Of a stretch of DNA of 64,000 nucleotides, positions 54,004-63,732 are shown piece after piece (position 1 is the first letter of the stretch; each line of letters begins with the position of its first letter). This stretch comes from Scatosoma sp048465415. GTDB taxonomy: Bacteria; Bacillota; Clostridia; Christensenellales; Borkfalkiaceae. The notes beneath the pieces were generated by a model that did not search any database, was not told the DNA's origin, and worked only from the letters and a program-made list of their open reading frames with translations. The stretch spans positions 1-64,000 of the forward strand of contig DBFWLO010000010.1 of the NCBI GenBank assembly GCA_048465415.1, written 5' to 3'. The position numbers and the translations under genes were made by a program.

Positions 54004-55638
54004 ATGAAAAGAAGAGTAAAAACGATAATAGGTCTTGCCTGTTGCTCTTTGCTTTGCGTGGGCTTGGCGGCCTGCGTAAGGGAGACGGAATTAACCAAGC
54101 TGGAAAAAGAGAACTTTATCGTCGGCGTGGTTTATGACCCTAACGGCGGTAAGCTTTTTGATCGTAGCGGCGTGACTATCGACAGCCGGTTTAATCCCGA
54201 TACATATACGGACACGGATAACGACGGAAAAATCGAGATTTCGCTGAAAACTACTGATCCCGTTACGGCCAATTTAGTCACTTCGAAGTCGGGCATACCG
54301 ACAAAAATAGGGTATTCGTTTGCGGGCTGGTACCGAAACTGCGAACTTTCTTTTGATGACGAAAACAGACCGTTGGACGATTACGGAAATCTGCTAGAAC
54401 AACGTGAGGACGGAAAACTGTATATCGCCGGAACGGATACGGTATCGAAACAGGGGTATGTCTATTCGGGACTTTGGGACTTTGATAAAGATAAGCTGGT
54501 TTATGAATTGGGCACGGGCAAATACAGCATTACGCTGTATGCCGCGTGGGTGCCGGAGTATCAGTTCAATTATTATTATCAGAAAGAAAATTCTTCCGAA
54601 TGGACCTTGTTCGGCTCTACAACGTTCAGTTATACGGAGACGCAGGCGTTCAAGGACAGTTATCCGTATACGGCGGCAGTCAGCAAAACCATGAACGCCG
54701 AATGGATGTGGGTTCCCAGGTGGAGCGGAGCGAACGATACGGGAGAGATGGTTTATTCCACCCGCTACTCCGACAATCAAAAAGATTATACTTTCCCCGC
54801 GGTTAAAGATTATACTTTTGCTTCGGCATATTCGGACGAGACCTGTACACAGAAAATAGAAGATTCTTTCCAACACAGCGGAAAACTCGTTTATAATGAG
54901 GAAAACGAAAAGTTGGAGATCGAAAATCTTTTTCAGAATATTTACGTTAAATTTGAAAAAGGCGAGCAATACCGTGTAACTAACGCCAAAGAGTTTACGG
55001 AGTACGCAAAAAATGCGAAGCCTTCCAGCGTATATACGATCCTGGCGGACGAGTTGGACTTTTCGAAGGAAATTTGGCCTTCCAAGCTTTCGACGGAAGA
55101 ATTTGCGGGAAAGATCATCGGAAACGGCTGTACGTTCAAAAATATCACGGCGGAAAATACGTCGGACGAAGTGAAAAACGGCGGACTTTTTGCCTCGATC
55201 GCAGCAGACGCGGAAATTACAGACATCGATTTCGTCAACGTCACTTATGATATAAAGACGGGAACAACCGCGAAGCTCGGCCTCGGAGAAAATGCAGGCT
55301 TCGGTCTATTCACCGGGTATGCGGACGCCAAAGCGAAGATCAGCGGCATTAGGATCGAAAATTCCGTACTACGCATAGGTAAGCTGTTCAGAAACAGTTA
55401 TCAGATTAATCTCGTTTGCGGTAACGGTCTCGAAGGGGTTTCTTCGGACGGGGTGAGTCTTGTTCTTTACGGAGAAGCATTTACGCAGAACAAAGAAACA
55501 AAATATCGTTACTACGTAGTATCCGTCGAGGTGAACGCCGAAACGGGGGACGTACTTCCCAAAATCGAAATTTCCAGTTTGAGAGCGGAAGTCAGAGACG
55601 AAGAAAGCTATGTCGCTTATCCTAAAACCGAAAATTAA
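54004..55638 (+). CDS. Lipoprotein with InlB-like and GLUG-like regions
   Basis: 544 aa. Signal peptide with lipobox GLAAC and Cys24. Residues 35-185 contain an InlB-like unit (VGVVYDPNGGKLFD, GYSFAGWYRNCE, LYAAWVPEYQ). A Tyr-rich middle (about 185-330) is without known motif. Residues about 340-480 look like a GLUG/beta-helix region: FAGKIIGNGCTFKNITAENT, NGGLFASIAADAEITDIDFV and AGFGLFTGYADAKAKISGIR. It starts 15 bp after the subtilase stop and is in the same operon. A surface accessory that binds substrate for the protease or the importer is the best guess. Confidence 0.85.
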   Translation: MKRRVKTIIGLACCSLLCVGLAACVRETELTKLEKENFIVGVVYDPNGGKLFDRSGVTIDSRFNPDTYTDTDNDGKIEISLKTTDPVTANLVTSKSGIPTKIGYSFAGWYRNCELSFDDENRPLDDYGNLLEQREDGKLYIAGTDTVSKQGYVYSGLWDFDKDKLVYELGTGKYSITLYAAWVPEYQFNYYYQKENSSEWTLFGSTTFSYTETQAFKDSYPYTAAVSKTMNAEWMWVPRWSGANDTGEMVYSTRYSDNQKDYTFPAVKDYTFASAYSDETCTQKIEDSFQHSGKLVYNEENEKLEIENLFQNIYVKFEKGEQYRVTNAKEFTEYAKNAKPSSVYTILADELDFSKEIWPSKLSTEEFAGKIIGNGCTFKNITAENTSDEVKNGGLFASIAADAEITDIDFVNVTYDIKTGTTAKLGLGENAGFGLFTGYADAKAKISGIRIENSVLRIGKLFRNSYQINLVCGNGLEGVSSDGVSLVLYGEAFTQNKETKYRYYVVSVEVNAETGDVLPKIEISSLRAEVRDEESYVAYPKTEN

Positions 55639-55668
55639 TTTATAAACTATCATAACGGAGGGATTCCA

Positions 55669-58380
55669 ATGAATAAAAAAATAGTTAGAACATTATCGCT
55701 TGCACTGGGCGTAGTGTTCAGCGCGTCCGTTTTGTCCTCTCTTACGGGGTGTTCCAAAAAGAAGAAGAAGGACACTATCGTTTTGATGACGGAGGAGCTG
55801 AACGGTTTGTTCAATCCTTTTTACGCGACGTCGGGCACCGACCAGGATATAGTCGGTATGACGCAGATCGGTATGCTTACTACCGACGACAACGGTAATA
55901 CGACTTGCGGTGCAAACGAAGCGACGGTAGTTCTCGATTACAAGATCGAGGAAGTCGCGGGTAATTCCGTATATACCTTTGTCCTTAAAAACGATCTCGT
56001 ATTCTCTGACGGCTATGCTCTTACGATGAACGATGTATTCTTCAATATGTACGAGTATCTCGACCCCGTTTATACGGGTTCGTCCACTATGTACTCTATC
56101 AAGATCGAAGGGTTGGACGCTTACCGGCAGCAGTCGAATCAAGGTTCCGAAACGGACACCACTACGCAGGCGATTGCCCTTGCAAACGCGAGAAGACAAG
56201 AGTTGCTCGATATATACGACGAAGCGAACCGTACGTACAATCCCTCTTCGACGTCGTATAACGTAACCGAACAGCAGATGCTGGACTTTATTCAGACATG
56301 GATCGCAACGGGAAACTATACCGAAGCCGTCGGAGCTAACAAATCGGGTAAAGACGACGATACTTATTATCGTGAAATGATCACCGCAGACTATAAACGC
56401 ATCTGCAAACTTTTTGACGAAGAGTTACATACCGATTTCAAGACGGCAAAGGACGCTTACGATCTGGAAAGCAGCGAATTGCCTTATAAAAAATGGGCGG
56501 ACGATCAGCATTTCAAGAACGACGTATTCAAGTTCTTCTATTACGAAGGAATGATTAAGCCCAAGTACGCAAAAGTCAACGGCAAAGACGATAAAAACAA
56601 TATCGAAAGTTTCGACGGTATGGATCTTCTCAACCGGTATAATACGGAAGAAAAAGCCGTCAAGTACATGTATGATTATTACATGCAGCAGAAATTCGAT
56701 TCCGTCATCAGCGGCTGGGGTACGGCTACAACCATTATGACCGAATTCGAGGCGAAAGCGAAGGAAGTTCTGCTTCACCAGAAAATAGGCGACGGACAGC
56801 TCGAATATCCCAACATCAGCGGTATTGTTTCGCTCGGCCATACGGGGAACAAAAATTCCGTCACCGTCAACGGGAAGGAATATCATGTGGCGCAGGCGCA
56901 CGACACTACGTATATTCAGTCGGACGGAACGCCGAATAAGAATTACGGCGCGGTCATCGACAAGAACCAGTACGACGTATTGCAGATTACCGTAGAGGGC
57001 ACCGATCCCAAAGCGATCTATAACTTCGGTTTCACCGTTGCTCCCGCACACTATTATACGGCGGACGCGGAACATCCCAACGGCAGACAAATCGATATTT
57101 CTAAGAACGAATTCGGCGTGGAATGGGGCTCGTTTACCTATCAGAGTCACGTCATACAATCCGATCTGCACGTAGGAATCCCCGTGGGTGCAGGACCTTT
57201 CGTCGCTACCGACGAAGATAACAGAGATAATCCCGAGGCAAAGAACTTTTTCAGCAGTAAGATTGTATATTTCAAAAAGAACAGTAATTTCAGCTGTCTC
57301 GGCCCTCAGTTCGAGGTACAGGCGGAAAAACTTCGTTTCCAGGTCGGCAGTTCGAGCGATGCTCTCGACAATCTCGCGAGCGGCGCCGTTGATTATGTTA
57401 CTCCTCAGCTCACCACCGACAACAGCAGAAGACTCGACTCCATGAAAGCTCAGGGCATAGAGAGCATGGCGGGGTGGCAGCTCGGTTACGGCTATATCGG
57501 TATCAATGCGGGAAAAGTTCCCAACGTTTACGTACGCCGCGCGATCATGGCTGCGATGCAGACCGAACTCGCCTGCGAATACTACAAAACCGGTACGTGT
57601 CAGCCTATTTCCTGGCCTATGTCGAAAGTAGGTTGGGCATATCCTTCCAACGAGGATAACGGTCATTCCTATACGCAGTGGGAGGAACCCGAACAGAACG
57701 TAGTAAATAAGACATATACCGAGACGATCAAAAAAATCAAAGATTTGATGGCACAAGGCAAGGTCAGCGAAGGATCTTCCGAATTGAAGATTAAATTCAC
57801 GATTGCAGGTTCTTCCATTACGGAGCATCCTACCTACGGCGTGTTCAAACAGGCGGCGGATATCCTCAATAAGTGCGGTTGGCAGGTGGAAGTCGTTCCT
57901 GATTCTCAGGCGCTCGTAAAGCTGTCTACCGGTTCGCTTGCCGTTTGGGCGGCTGCGTGGGGATCTACGGTCGATCCCGATATGTATCAGGTTTACAGTC
58001 CTTATTCGACGGCCACCAGCGTAAAATCGTGGGGATATCAGCAGATTCTCTCCGACAGTAGAAAGTATTCGTACGAATACGATCTTCTCCTGAATCGTAC
58101 GGAGGGCAACGGCTCGCTCGCCGATATTATCGACAAAGCGCGTTCCACCAACGATCGGACGAAACGTAAAGAACTTTATGAAGAAGCGATGGGACTTGTT
58201 CTCGATCTTGCGGTCGAGCTGCCTGTTTATCAGAGACAAATGCTCTATGCATATAACTCTAACACGGTCGAAGGTTTCGCGAACTGTATTATCAATGATC
58301 CTTCCAGTGAGAATAACGGACTGGTGAATCCTTATTCGTCGCCTCTCGGCAGAGTTTGGGAACTGAAACTTAAAAAATAA
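55669..58380 (+). CDS. oppA: Oligopeptide ABC transporter, substrate-binding lipoprotein
   Basis: 903 aa. Lipobox LTGC with Cys28. Family 5 solute-binding fold: VLMTEELNGLFNPFYATSGT near the start, VYTFVLKNDLVFSDGYALTM (about 105-125), IKIEGLDAYR, then DYVTPQLTTDNSRRLDSMKA and GYGYIGINAGKVPNVYVRRA. At 903 aa it is much longer than usual OppA (about 540). The extra length is an insertion of about 300 residues after the first lobe strand set (about 165-420, helical and charged) with no known domain. It binds peptides outside the membrane and hands them to the permeases encoded next. AACGGAGGGA is its RBS. Confidence 0.93.
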   Translation: MNKKIVRTLSLALGVVFSASVLSSLTGCSKKKKKDTIVLMTEELNGLFNPFYATSGTDQDIVGMTQIGMLTTDDNGNTTCGANEATVVLDYKIEEVAGNSVYTFVLKNDLVFSDGYALTMNDVFFNMYEYLDPVYTGSSTMYSIKIEGLDAYRQQSNQGSETDTTTQAIALANARRQELLDIYDEANRTYNPSSTSYNVTEQQMLDFIQTWIATGNYTEAVGANKSGKDDDTYYREMITADYKRICKLFDEELHTDFKTAKDAYDLESSELPYKKWADDQHFKNDVFKFFYYEGMIKPKYAKVNGKDDKNNIESFDGMDLLNRYNTEEKAVKYMYDYYMQQKFDSVISGWGTATTIMTEFEAKAKEVLLHQKIGDGQLEYPNISGIVSLGHTGNKNSVTVNGKEYHVAQAHDTTYIQSDGTPNKNYGAVIDKNQYDVLQITVEGTDPKAIYNFGFTVAPAHYYTADAEHPNGRQIDISKNEFGVEWGSFTYQSHVIQSDLHVGIPVGAGPFVATDEDNRDNPEAKNFFSSKIVYFKKNSNFSCLGPQFEVQAEKLRFQVGSSSDALDNLASGAVDYVTPQLTTDNSRRLDSMKAQGIESMAGWQLGYGYIGINAGKVPNVYVRRAIMAAMQTELACEYYKTGTCQPISWPMSKVGWAYPSNEDNGHSYTQWEEPEQNVVNKTYTETIKKIKDLMAQGKVSEGSSELKIKFTIAGSSITEHPTYGVFKQAADILNKCGWQVEVVPDSQALVKLSTGSLAVWAAAWGSTVDPDMYQVYSPYSTATSVKSWGYQQILSDSRKYSYEYDLLLNRTEGNGSLADIIDKARSTNDRTKRKELYEEAMGLVLDLAVELPVYQRQMLYAYNSNTVEGFANCIINDPSSENNGLVNPYSSPLGRVWELKLKK

Positions 58381-58420
58381 TTCTACCGCAAAATAAAGAC
58401 CGAATTCAATCGGAGAAATA

Positions 58421-59410
58421 ATGTTTAAATATATTCTAAAAAGAATAGGGATCTCAATATTTATCCTCTTTGGCGTTTCCGTTATTTTGTATGTCCTTTT
58501 GCGCTGCATGCCCACCGATTTCGTCGAGTCGAAGATCGCGGCTCTGACGGCGGGGGGCGAGGACGTCAAAGAGGAACTGATCCAAGTCATGTATAAGTCC
58601 TACGGTCTCGACGGATCGATTATCAAGGGCTATTTTTCCTGGCTCGGCAATGCTTTGCGGGGCGATTTCGGCAAGAGCTTTATCAGCCAGCGTGATGTTG
58701 TGTCCGAGATTTTCAGTAAGGACAGACTCGGCACATCGTTTTTTGTGGCCGCGGTCGCAACCGTTTTTGAATTTTTGATCGCGATCCCGCTCGGTATTAC
58801 AGCGGCGACGCATCAGTATTCGGTCCGCGACTATGTCGTTACGGTGCTAGTGCTCATCGGCATTTCTCTGCCGTCCTTCTTCTTCGGACAGTTGCTCAAA
58901 GATATTTTTGCGAATAAACTCGGTTGGTTTCCCGTCTCGGGTATGAAAGATGCGGGCGTGACTTACACCAGTGCGATCGAAAGAATCATGGACTATCTTA
59001 GACATATGTTTCTACCGATTTTGACAGTTGTAATTTTAAGCATCGGTTCTCGTATGAGGATGACGAGAACGAATATGCTCGAAGTCATGAACTCCGACTA
59101 TATTCGTACGGCTCGTGCGAAGGGATTGAAAGAGAGCGTCGTCGTATATAAGCATGCTTTCCGTAATACCATGATTCCTTTGGTAACCAGCCTTGCAGGG
59201 TTGATTCCGGGGCTTTTCTCGGGGGCAATGATTACCGAACAGGTATTCAATTTGACCGGTATAGGCAATTATGCCTTGACGGCAATGACGCAGGGGGATA
59301 TTCCCGTCATCATGACATACAATATGTTCCTTGCCATTCTATCCGTTGTAGGCGTATTGCTCGCCGATCTGATGTATGCGGTTGTAGATCCCCGTGTCAA
59401 ACTCGCTTAA
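58421..59410 (+). CDS. oppB: Oligopeptide ABC transporter permease (OppB type)
   Basis: 329 aa with six predicted membrane helices; the first is IGISIFILFGVSVILYVLL. The family hallmarks MPTDF, RGDFGKSF and the EAA loop DYIRTARAKGLKESVVVYKH AFRN are seen near residues 225-245. The C-terminus ends YAVVDPRVKLA as in OppB/DppB. It follows oppA by 40 bp and is coupled closely to oppC. Confidence 0.96.
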   Translation: MFKYILKRIGISIFILFGVSVILYVLLRCMPTDFVESKIAALTAGGEDVKEELIQVMYKSYGLDGSIIKGYFSWLGNALRGDFGKSFISQRDVVSEIFSKDRLGTSFFVAAVATVFEFLIAIPLGITAATHQYSVRDYVVTVLVLIGISLPSFFFGQLLKDIFANKLGWFPVSGMKDAGVTYTSAIERIMDYLRHMFLPILTVVILSIGSRMRMTRTNMLEVMNSDYIRTARAKGLKESVVVYKHAFRNTMIPLVTSLAGLIPGLFSGAMITEQVFNLTGIGNYALTAMTQGDIPVIMTYNMFLAILSVVGVLLADLMYAVVDPRVKLA

Positions 59411-59420
59411 AGGAGAAACT

Positions 59421-60470
59421 ATGGAAGATACCGAAATTTTAGAAGAAGGGTTACCCGAAGCTCCTCTGCCAGATGGAGACGGGGAAACTCCGCTCGATAA
59501 AAATGTCAGGCTTATGTCGCCTACGCGTATGGTCTTGCGGCGTTTTTTTCGCTCTAAGCTGAGTATAGTGGGAATTGTAATGCTCGTGGCGCTTTTTCTA
59601 TTTTGTTGGCTCGGGCCTGTCGTTTATCAGCGCTGGGGCGAAACCGAAACGGACTACTCGGGAAATACCGTTTACGATAGATACGAGCGGAGAACCGAGG
59701 ACGGAGAAATTTATTACCAGGTAGTTATTACCAATAACGGGGTAAATATGCTCGCGCCGATAGGTGCCGATCATATTTTAGGTACAGATGAGCAGGGCAT
59801 GGACGTGTTCACTCGTTTGATGTACGGCGGCAGGCTTTCGCTGACGATTTCTTTCCTCGCCGTATTTCTCACTTCTGCACTCGGTATTATTTTAGGCGGT
59901 ATAGCCGGATATTACGGAGGTTGGGTAGACAACGTTATTATGCGTCTATGCGATATATTAATGTGTCTTCCGACGCTTCCGCTGATGTTAATTATCGGTA
60001 CGGTATTGCAGGCAAACGATGTGCCGTCTGAATATTACATATATTTTCTAATGACCATACTATCACTATTCTCATGGCCGGGAATGGCACGATTGGTTCG
60101 CGGTCAAATTTTGTATCTTCGCGAGCAAGAATATATGGTTGCAGCGCAAGCGATGGGATTTTCGACGCCGAGAAAAATTTTCAAGCATTTAATTCCGAAT
60201 ATCCTTCCGCAAATTCTCGTTTCCATGACTCTTTCGCTCGGCAGTATGATTTTGTATGAATCGACGCTTTCCTATTTGGGTTTGGGCGTAAAGATTCCTT
60301 ATGCTTCCTGGGGAACCATGGTGGAAATCATTTCAAAGCGTCCCGATATCCTGCAAAATTATTTCAATGTATGGGGCCCCTCGGGCGTGTGTATCATCAT
60401 CGCTGTGCTTGGCTTCAATTTTATCGGAGACGGTTTGCGCGACGCGCTTGATCCTAAACAGAGGAGATAA
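59421..60470 (+). CDS. oppC: Oligopeptide ABC transporter permease (OppC type)
   Basis: 349 aa. The ATG at 59421 follows AAAGGAGAAAC; the reading frame starting at 59394 overlaps oppB and is rejected. An acidic N-terminal segment precedes helix 1 (IVGIVMLVALFLFCWLGPVV). The hallmark LGTDEQGMDVFTRLMYGGRL and the EAA loop YMVAAQAMGFSTPRKIFKHL are present. The end FNFIGDGLRDALDPKQRR is typical OppC/DppC. An unusual exported loop of about 45 residues (YSGNTVYDRYERRTEDGEIY) lies after helix 1. Confidence 0.96.
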   Translation: MEDTEILEEGLPEAPLPDGDGETPLDKNVRLMSPTRMVLRRFFRSKLSIVGIVMLVALFLFCWLGPVVYQRWGETETDYSGNTVYDRYERRTEDGEIYYQVVITNNGVNMLAPIGADHILGTDEQGMDVFTRLMYGGRLSLTISFLAVFLTSALGIILGGIAGYYGGWVDNVIMRLCDILMCLPTLPLMLIIGTVLQANDVPSEYYIYFLMTILSLFSWPGMARLVRGQILYLREQEYMVAAQAMGFSTPRKIFKHLIPNILPQILVSMTLSLGSMILYESTLSYLGLGVKIPYASWGTMVEIISKRPDILQNYFNVWGPSGVCIIIAVLGFNFIGDGLRDALDPKQRR

Positions 60471-60472
60471 CC

Positions 60473-61879
60473 ATGGGCGTATTCAACTCATTAAAAAAAG
60501 ACAATGAGAAAAAGACGGACGTGACGGAAGAAACGGCCGCAACGGAAAAGAAGACAAGCGCAAAGGCTTCCGCGAAACAGCACTACCTGACGGGAAAAGA
60601 GGTCAAAGAAATCGCCAAAGCAAATTCCAAAGAAATGCGGCGGCTGGAAAAAGAGAAAAACCGTAAACTTCCGGAGTCCGAATACACGACGACCATGAAA
60701 GATGACGGGAATATTCTCGAAATTGAGAACCTCCATTCCTATTTCTTTACCGATCAAGGCGTTGTCAAAGCGGTAGACGGCGTATATTTCAATATTCCGC
60801 TTAATTCCACGGTCGGCGTCGTCGGCGAATCGGGCTGTGGGAAATCAGTAACCTCTATGTCAATCATGAGACTTTTGCAGGGGCCTACGGGACAGATCGT
60901 CGAGGGTTCTATCCGCTTCAAAGCGATTGATTTCAAACGCGACGAAAAGGGAAATTATATTCCCGTGTATGAAAAAGATGAAAACGGCGAGATCGTTTTT
61001 GAGAATGTCGTAGATAAAAAGGGGAATGCGAAACTCGATAAAGAAGGAAATCCCATCAGAAAACCGAAGCAGATGAAGGACGAAAACGGAATCGGGATTT
61101 TCGAGAAGGAAGAAAAGGTTTTCGATATAGCGAAAATGCCGATCAAGGAAATGTATCGCCTGCGCGGAAGACAGATGTCTATGGTGTTTCAGGAACCGAT
61201 GACATCCTTGAATCCTGTCTTTACGATCGGTAATCAGCTCGACGAAGTGACTGCGTTGCACGTTCCCGGCGCGACCAAAGCATTTGCGAAAAAGCGCTCG
61301 ATAGAGATGCTGAATATGGTGGGAATCGCCATGCCGGAGAGAGTATATGCCTCTTATCCGCACGAACTTTCGGGGGGGATGCGTCAGCGTGTCATGATCG
61401 CTATGGCATTGGCTTGCGAACCGCGGCTTATCATTGCTGACGAACCTACAACCGCGCTCGACGTAACAATTCAGGCTCAGATTCTGGATTTATTTAACGG
61501 CTTAAAAAGTAAAATAAACGGTTCTATTCTATTGATTACACACGATCTCGGGGTTATCGCCGAAATGGCGGATTATGTGGTCGTCATGTACGCCGGCAGG
61601 ATTATAGAGCAGGGAACCGTTTTGGAAATTTTCCGTAATCCTTGTCATCCTTATACGCAAGGTTTGCAGAAATCGAAACCAACCATGAATTCCTCCGAAG
61701 ATCAGCTGTTTAATATTCCGGGGAATGTTCCGAATCCTGTCGATATGCCCCCTTATTGCTATTTTAAAGAACGGTGTACGCAGTGCATCGGCAAATGTTC
61801 GGGAGCATACCCCGGGATGGTGCAGTTAAGTCCCACGCATTTTGTCGCTTGTCATTTATATGCTCCGAAGGAAGATTGA
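60473..61879 (+). CDS. oppD: Oligopeptide ABC transporter ATPase (OppD type) with insertion
   Basis: 468 aa, against about 330-350 for the family. The first 80 residues are an added Lys/Glu/Ala-rich segment (EKKTDVTEETAATEKKTSAK). The ABC core has Walker A GESGCGKS (about 121-128), signature LSGGMRQRV and Walker B LIIADEPTTALD. Between Walker A and the Q-loop an extra 55-60 residues (RDEKGNYIPVYEKDENGEIV, then VDKKGNAKLDKEGNP) are inserted after FKAIDF. The C-terminal oligopeptide HPY region has Cys residues (YCYFKERCTQCIGKC, FVACHLY) that in some relatives hold an Fe-S cluster. It starts 2 bp behind oppC. Confidence 0.95.
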   Translation: MGVFNSLKKDNEKKTDVTEETAATEKKTSAKASAKQHYLTGKEVKEIAKANSKEMRRLEKEKNRKLPESEYTTTMKDDGNILEIENLHSYFFTDQGVVKAVDGVYFNIPLNSTVGVVGESGCGKSVTSMSIMRLLQGPTGQIVEGSIRFKAIDFKRDEKGNYIPVYEKDENGEIVFENVVDKKGNAKLDKEGNPIRKPKQMKDENGIGIFEKEEKVFDIAKMPIKEMYRLRGRQMSMVFQEPMTSLNPVFTIGNQLDEVTALHVPGATKAFAKKRSIEMLNMVGIAMPERVYASYPHELSGGMRQRVMIAMALACEPRLIIADEPTTALDVTIQAQILDLFNGLKSKINGSILLITHDLGVIAEMADYVVVMYAGRIIEQGTVLEIFRNPCHPYTQGLQKSKPTMNSSEDQLFNIPGNVPNPVDMPPYCYFKERCTQCIGKCSGAYPGMVQLSPTHFVACHLYAPKED

Positions 61880-61880
61880 T

Positions 61881-62996
61881 ATGGAAACAGAAGAAACGAA
61901 ACAAAATTCACTTGATCCGAAAGAGGAAAAGGATTTTTCAAATTACGACGATCAGGCGGAATTTGCCCGGGCACAGACGGAACGGGACGAGAAAGTGGAA
62001 GAGGATAAAGCGCTCCCTCCCGATTCTGACGCTATTTTGGAGGTAAGGCATTTAAAGAAGTATTTTACCTTAAAAAAGACTCTGATGGGCAAACCTATAA
62101 CGAGTTTAAAGGCCGTGGACGATGTGTCCTTTAAAATACGTTCAGGCGAAACGCTCGGTATCGTCGGCGAATCGGGCTGCGGTAAGACGACGATGGGGCG
62201 AACGATTTTAAAGCTGCACCAACCTACGTCCGGTCAAATTTTCTTTGAGGGTAAGGATATCGCGGGCTATAAGCTTAGAGAGATGAATGCGCTCAGAACG
62301 AAGATGCAGATTGTCTTTCAAGATCCGTATTCTTCGTTACCACCGAGAAGTACCGTCGGCGATATTCTCGCCGAACCTGTCAAAGTGCATAAGATCGTAC
62401 CGCCTTCGCTGGTGAAGGAATATGTACTGGGCATCATGGAAAAATGCGGGCTTCGCGATTATTATTATGAAAGATATCCCCATGAGTTTTCGGGCGGACA
62501 ACGTCAGCGCATTTGTATCGCGCGAGCGTTAGTGGTAAATCCTGAACTGGTCGTTTGCGACGAGCCCGTTTCTGCGTTGGATGTTTCCATACAGGCGCAG
62601 GTAATCAATCTGCTTAAAAATTTGCAGAAGGAAAGAAAACTTACTTATTTGTTCATTTCACACGATTTATCGGTTGTGAAATATATTTCCGACCGCATTG
62701 GCGTCATGTATTTGGGCTCCATGGTAGAATTTGGCGATAAGGATAAAATTTTCAATCATCCAATGCATCCGTATACCCATGCATTGTTCTCCGCTGTTCC
62801 TAATCCTAACCCTGAAGAAAAAGGAAAACGAGTCGTTCTTAAAGGCGATATTCCTTCGCCTGCGAATCCTCCTATGGGCTGCAAATTCCATACCCGTTGC
62901 CCGAAAGCGATGGAAATATGTAAGCATATCTCGCCCGTATATAAAGAATATGAGCCGGGACATTTTGTCGCTTGCCATTGTTATTCGCAGGAATAA
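61881..62996 (+). CDS. oppF: Oligopeptide ABC transporter ATPase (OppF type)
   Basis: 371 aa. The ATG at 61881 follows GAAGGAAG; a longer frame from 61842 overlaps oppD. After a 50-residue acidic start comes the ABC domain: Walker A GESGCGKTTMG (about 97-105), Q-loop MQIVFQDPYSSLPP, signature FSGGQRQRI, Walker B LVVCDEPVSALDVSI, then H-loop LFISHDLSVV. The HPY tail contains MGCKFHTRCPKAMEICKHIS and HFVACHCYSQE. Together with OppD it powers peptide import. Confidence 0.96.
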   Translation: METEETKQNSLDPKEEKDFSNYDDQAEFARAQTERDEKVEEDKALPPDSDAILEVRHLKKYFTLKKTLMGKPITSLKAVDDVSFKIRSGETLGIVGESGCGKTTMGRTILKLHQPTSGQIFFEGKDIAGYKLREMNALRTKMQIVFQDPYSSLPPRSTVGDILAEPVKVHKIVPPSLVKEYVLGIMEKCGLRDYYYERYPHEFSGGQRQRICIARALVVNPELVVCDEPVSALDVSIQAQVINLLKNLQKERKLTYLFISHDLSVVKYISDRIGVMYLGSMVEFGDKDKIFNHPMHPYTHALFSAVPNPNPEEKGKRVVLKGDIPSPANPPMGCKFHTRCPKAMEICKHISPVYKEYEPGHFVACHCYSQE

Positions 62997-63059
62997 GATC
63001 TTAGATTTTATCTCATCCTATAATCCAAAAATGTATAGCGAAAGGGGCTAAGCGCATTA

Positions 63060-63314
63060 ATGTCGAAGAAGAAAAAAAAGAAGAAGGAAAAAGTTATCTA
63101 TTACGACGATAATTCGACGATCAGCGATATGTCGCAGGTGACGAAAATCGGTCAGCGAAAACCGTCTTCACCTCCGTCGGAACCGAAGCGAAAATCGACT
63201 TTCGGGGAAAAGTGGAGAACCTATTGGTCGGCAGTCAGAAGAATGTTGTTGCCAATGTGCGTTGTTTTGCTCGTTTTACTGCTTCTTTATCTTTTGCTTA
63301 TCAGTATTTTCTAA
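63060..63314 (+). CDS. Small tail-anchored basic membrane protein
   Basis: 84 aa. It begins with a poly-Lys stretch (SKKKKKKKEKVIYYDD), has a Ser/Pro/Lys linker (KPSSPPSEPKRKS) and ends in one membrane helix (LLPMCVVLLVLLLLYLLLIS). The N-terminus faces the cytoplasm. It is 63 bp after oppF and before a terminator, thus probably the last gene of the operon. I do not recognise the family; it may be an accessory of the importer or merely a fellow passenger. AAAGGGG lies about 14 bases before the ATG. Confidence 0.7.
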   Translation: MSKKKKKKKEKVIYYDDNSTISDMSQVTKIGQRKPSSPPSEPKRKSTFGEKWRTYWSAVRRMLLPMCVVLLVLLLLYLLLISIF

Positions 63315-63341
63315 GTTCGTTTACGAAATTTAAAGTAATGA

Positions 63342-63366
63342 AAAAAGTCCGCAAGGACTTTTTTTG
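63342..63366 (+). terminator. Terminator of the protease/importer operon
   Basis: AAAAAGTCC and GGACTTTTT form a stem around GCAA, followed by a T run to 63365. It ends the long rightward series. The remaining bases to 63732 hold no convincing gene; a 22-codon frame starting GTG at 63615 has a GGGGTGA-like site but nothing to identify it. Confidence 0.92.
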
Positions 63367-63732
63367 TTATCAAAAAGTGAGAATTTCAGAGAATAAAGTT
63401 CTTCTACCGGTAAATTAAACAGCGTATTTTTCAATACGATCGCAACGGTCTTTTTAGGCTTTCTAAGAAAAACTATTCAGTTTCAGGTTAAAGACAGTGC
63501 CTTTGGCAATGAAAATAATTTTACTTTTATAATATAGAAGCAGCGTATGAAACAGACATTTATATACGGTTATTTATAATAACCGGGCATGAATAAAGAT
63601 ATGTAGGGGTGAACGTGGAAGTTGGAGAAACAATCAATAATGGATTAGACGCGGAAGAAAAGAAACTTTACGCTATGTAAGAGTGCTTCACTATGGGAAA
63701 CAACAAGGAAACGGAGTTAAGAACCGTAAAAA

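Noticed and set aside
63606..63680. 22-codon frame starting GTG after GGGGTGA
   Set aside because: Too short and no recognisable content; could be a leader remnant but cannot be supported.
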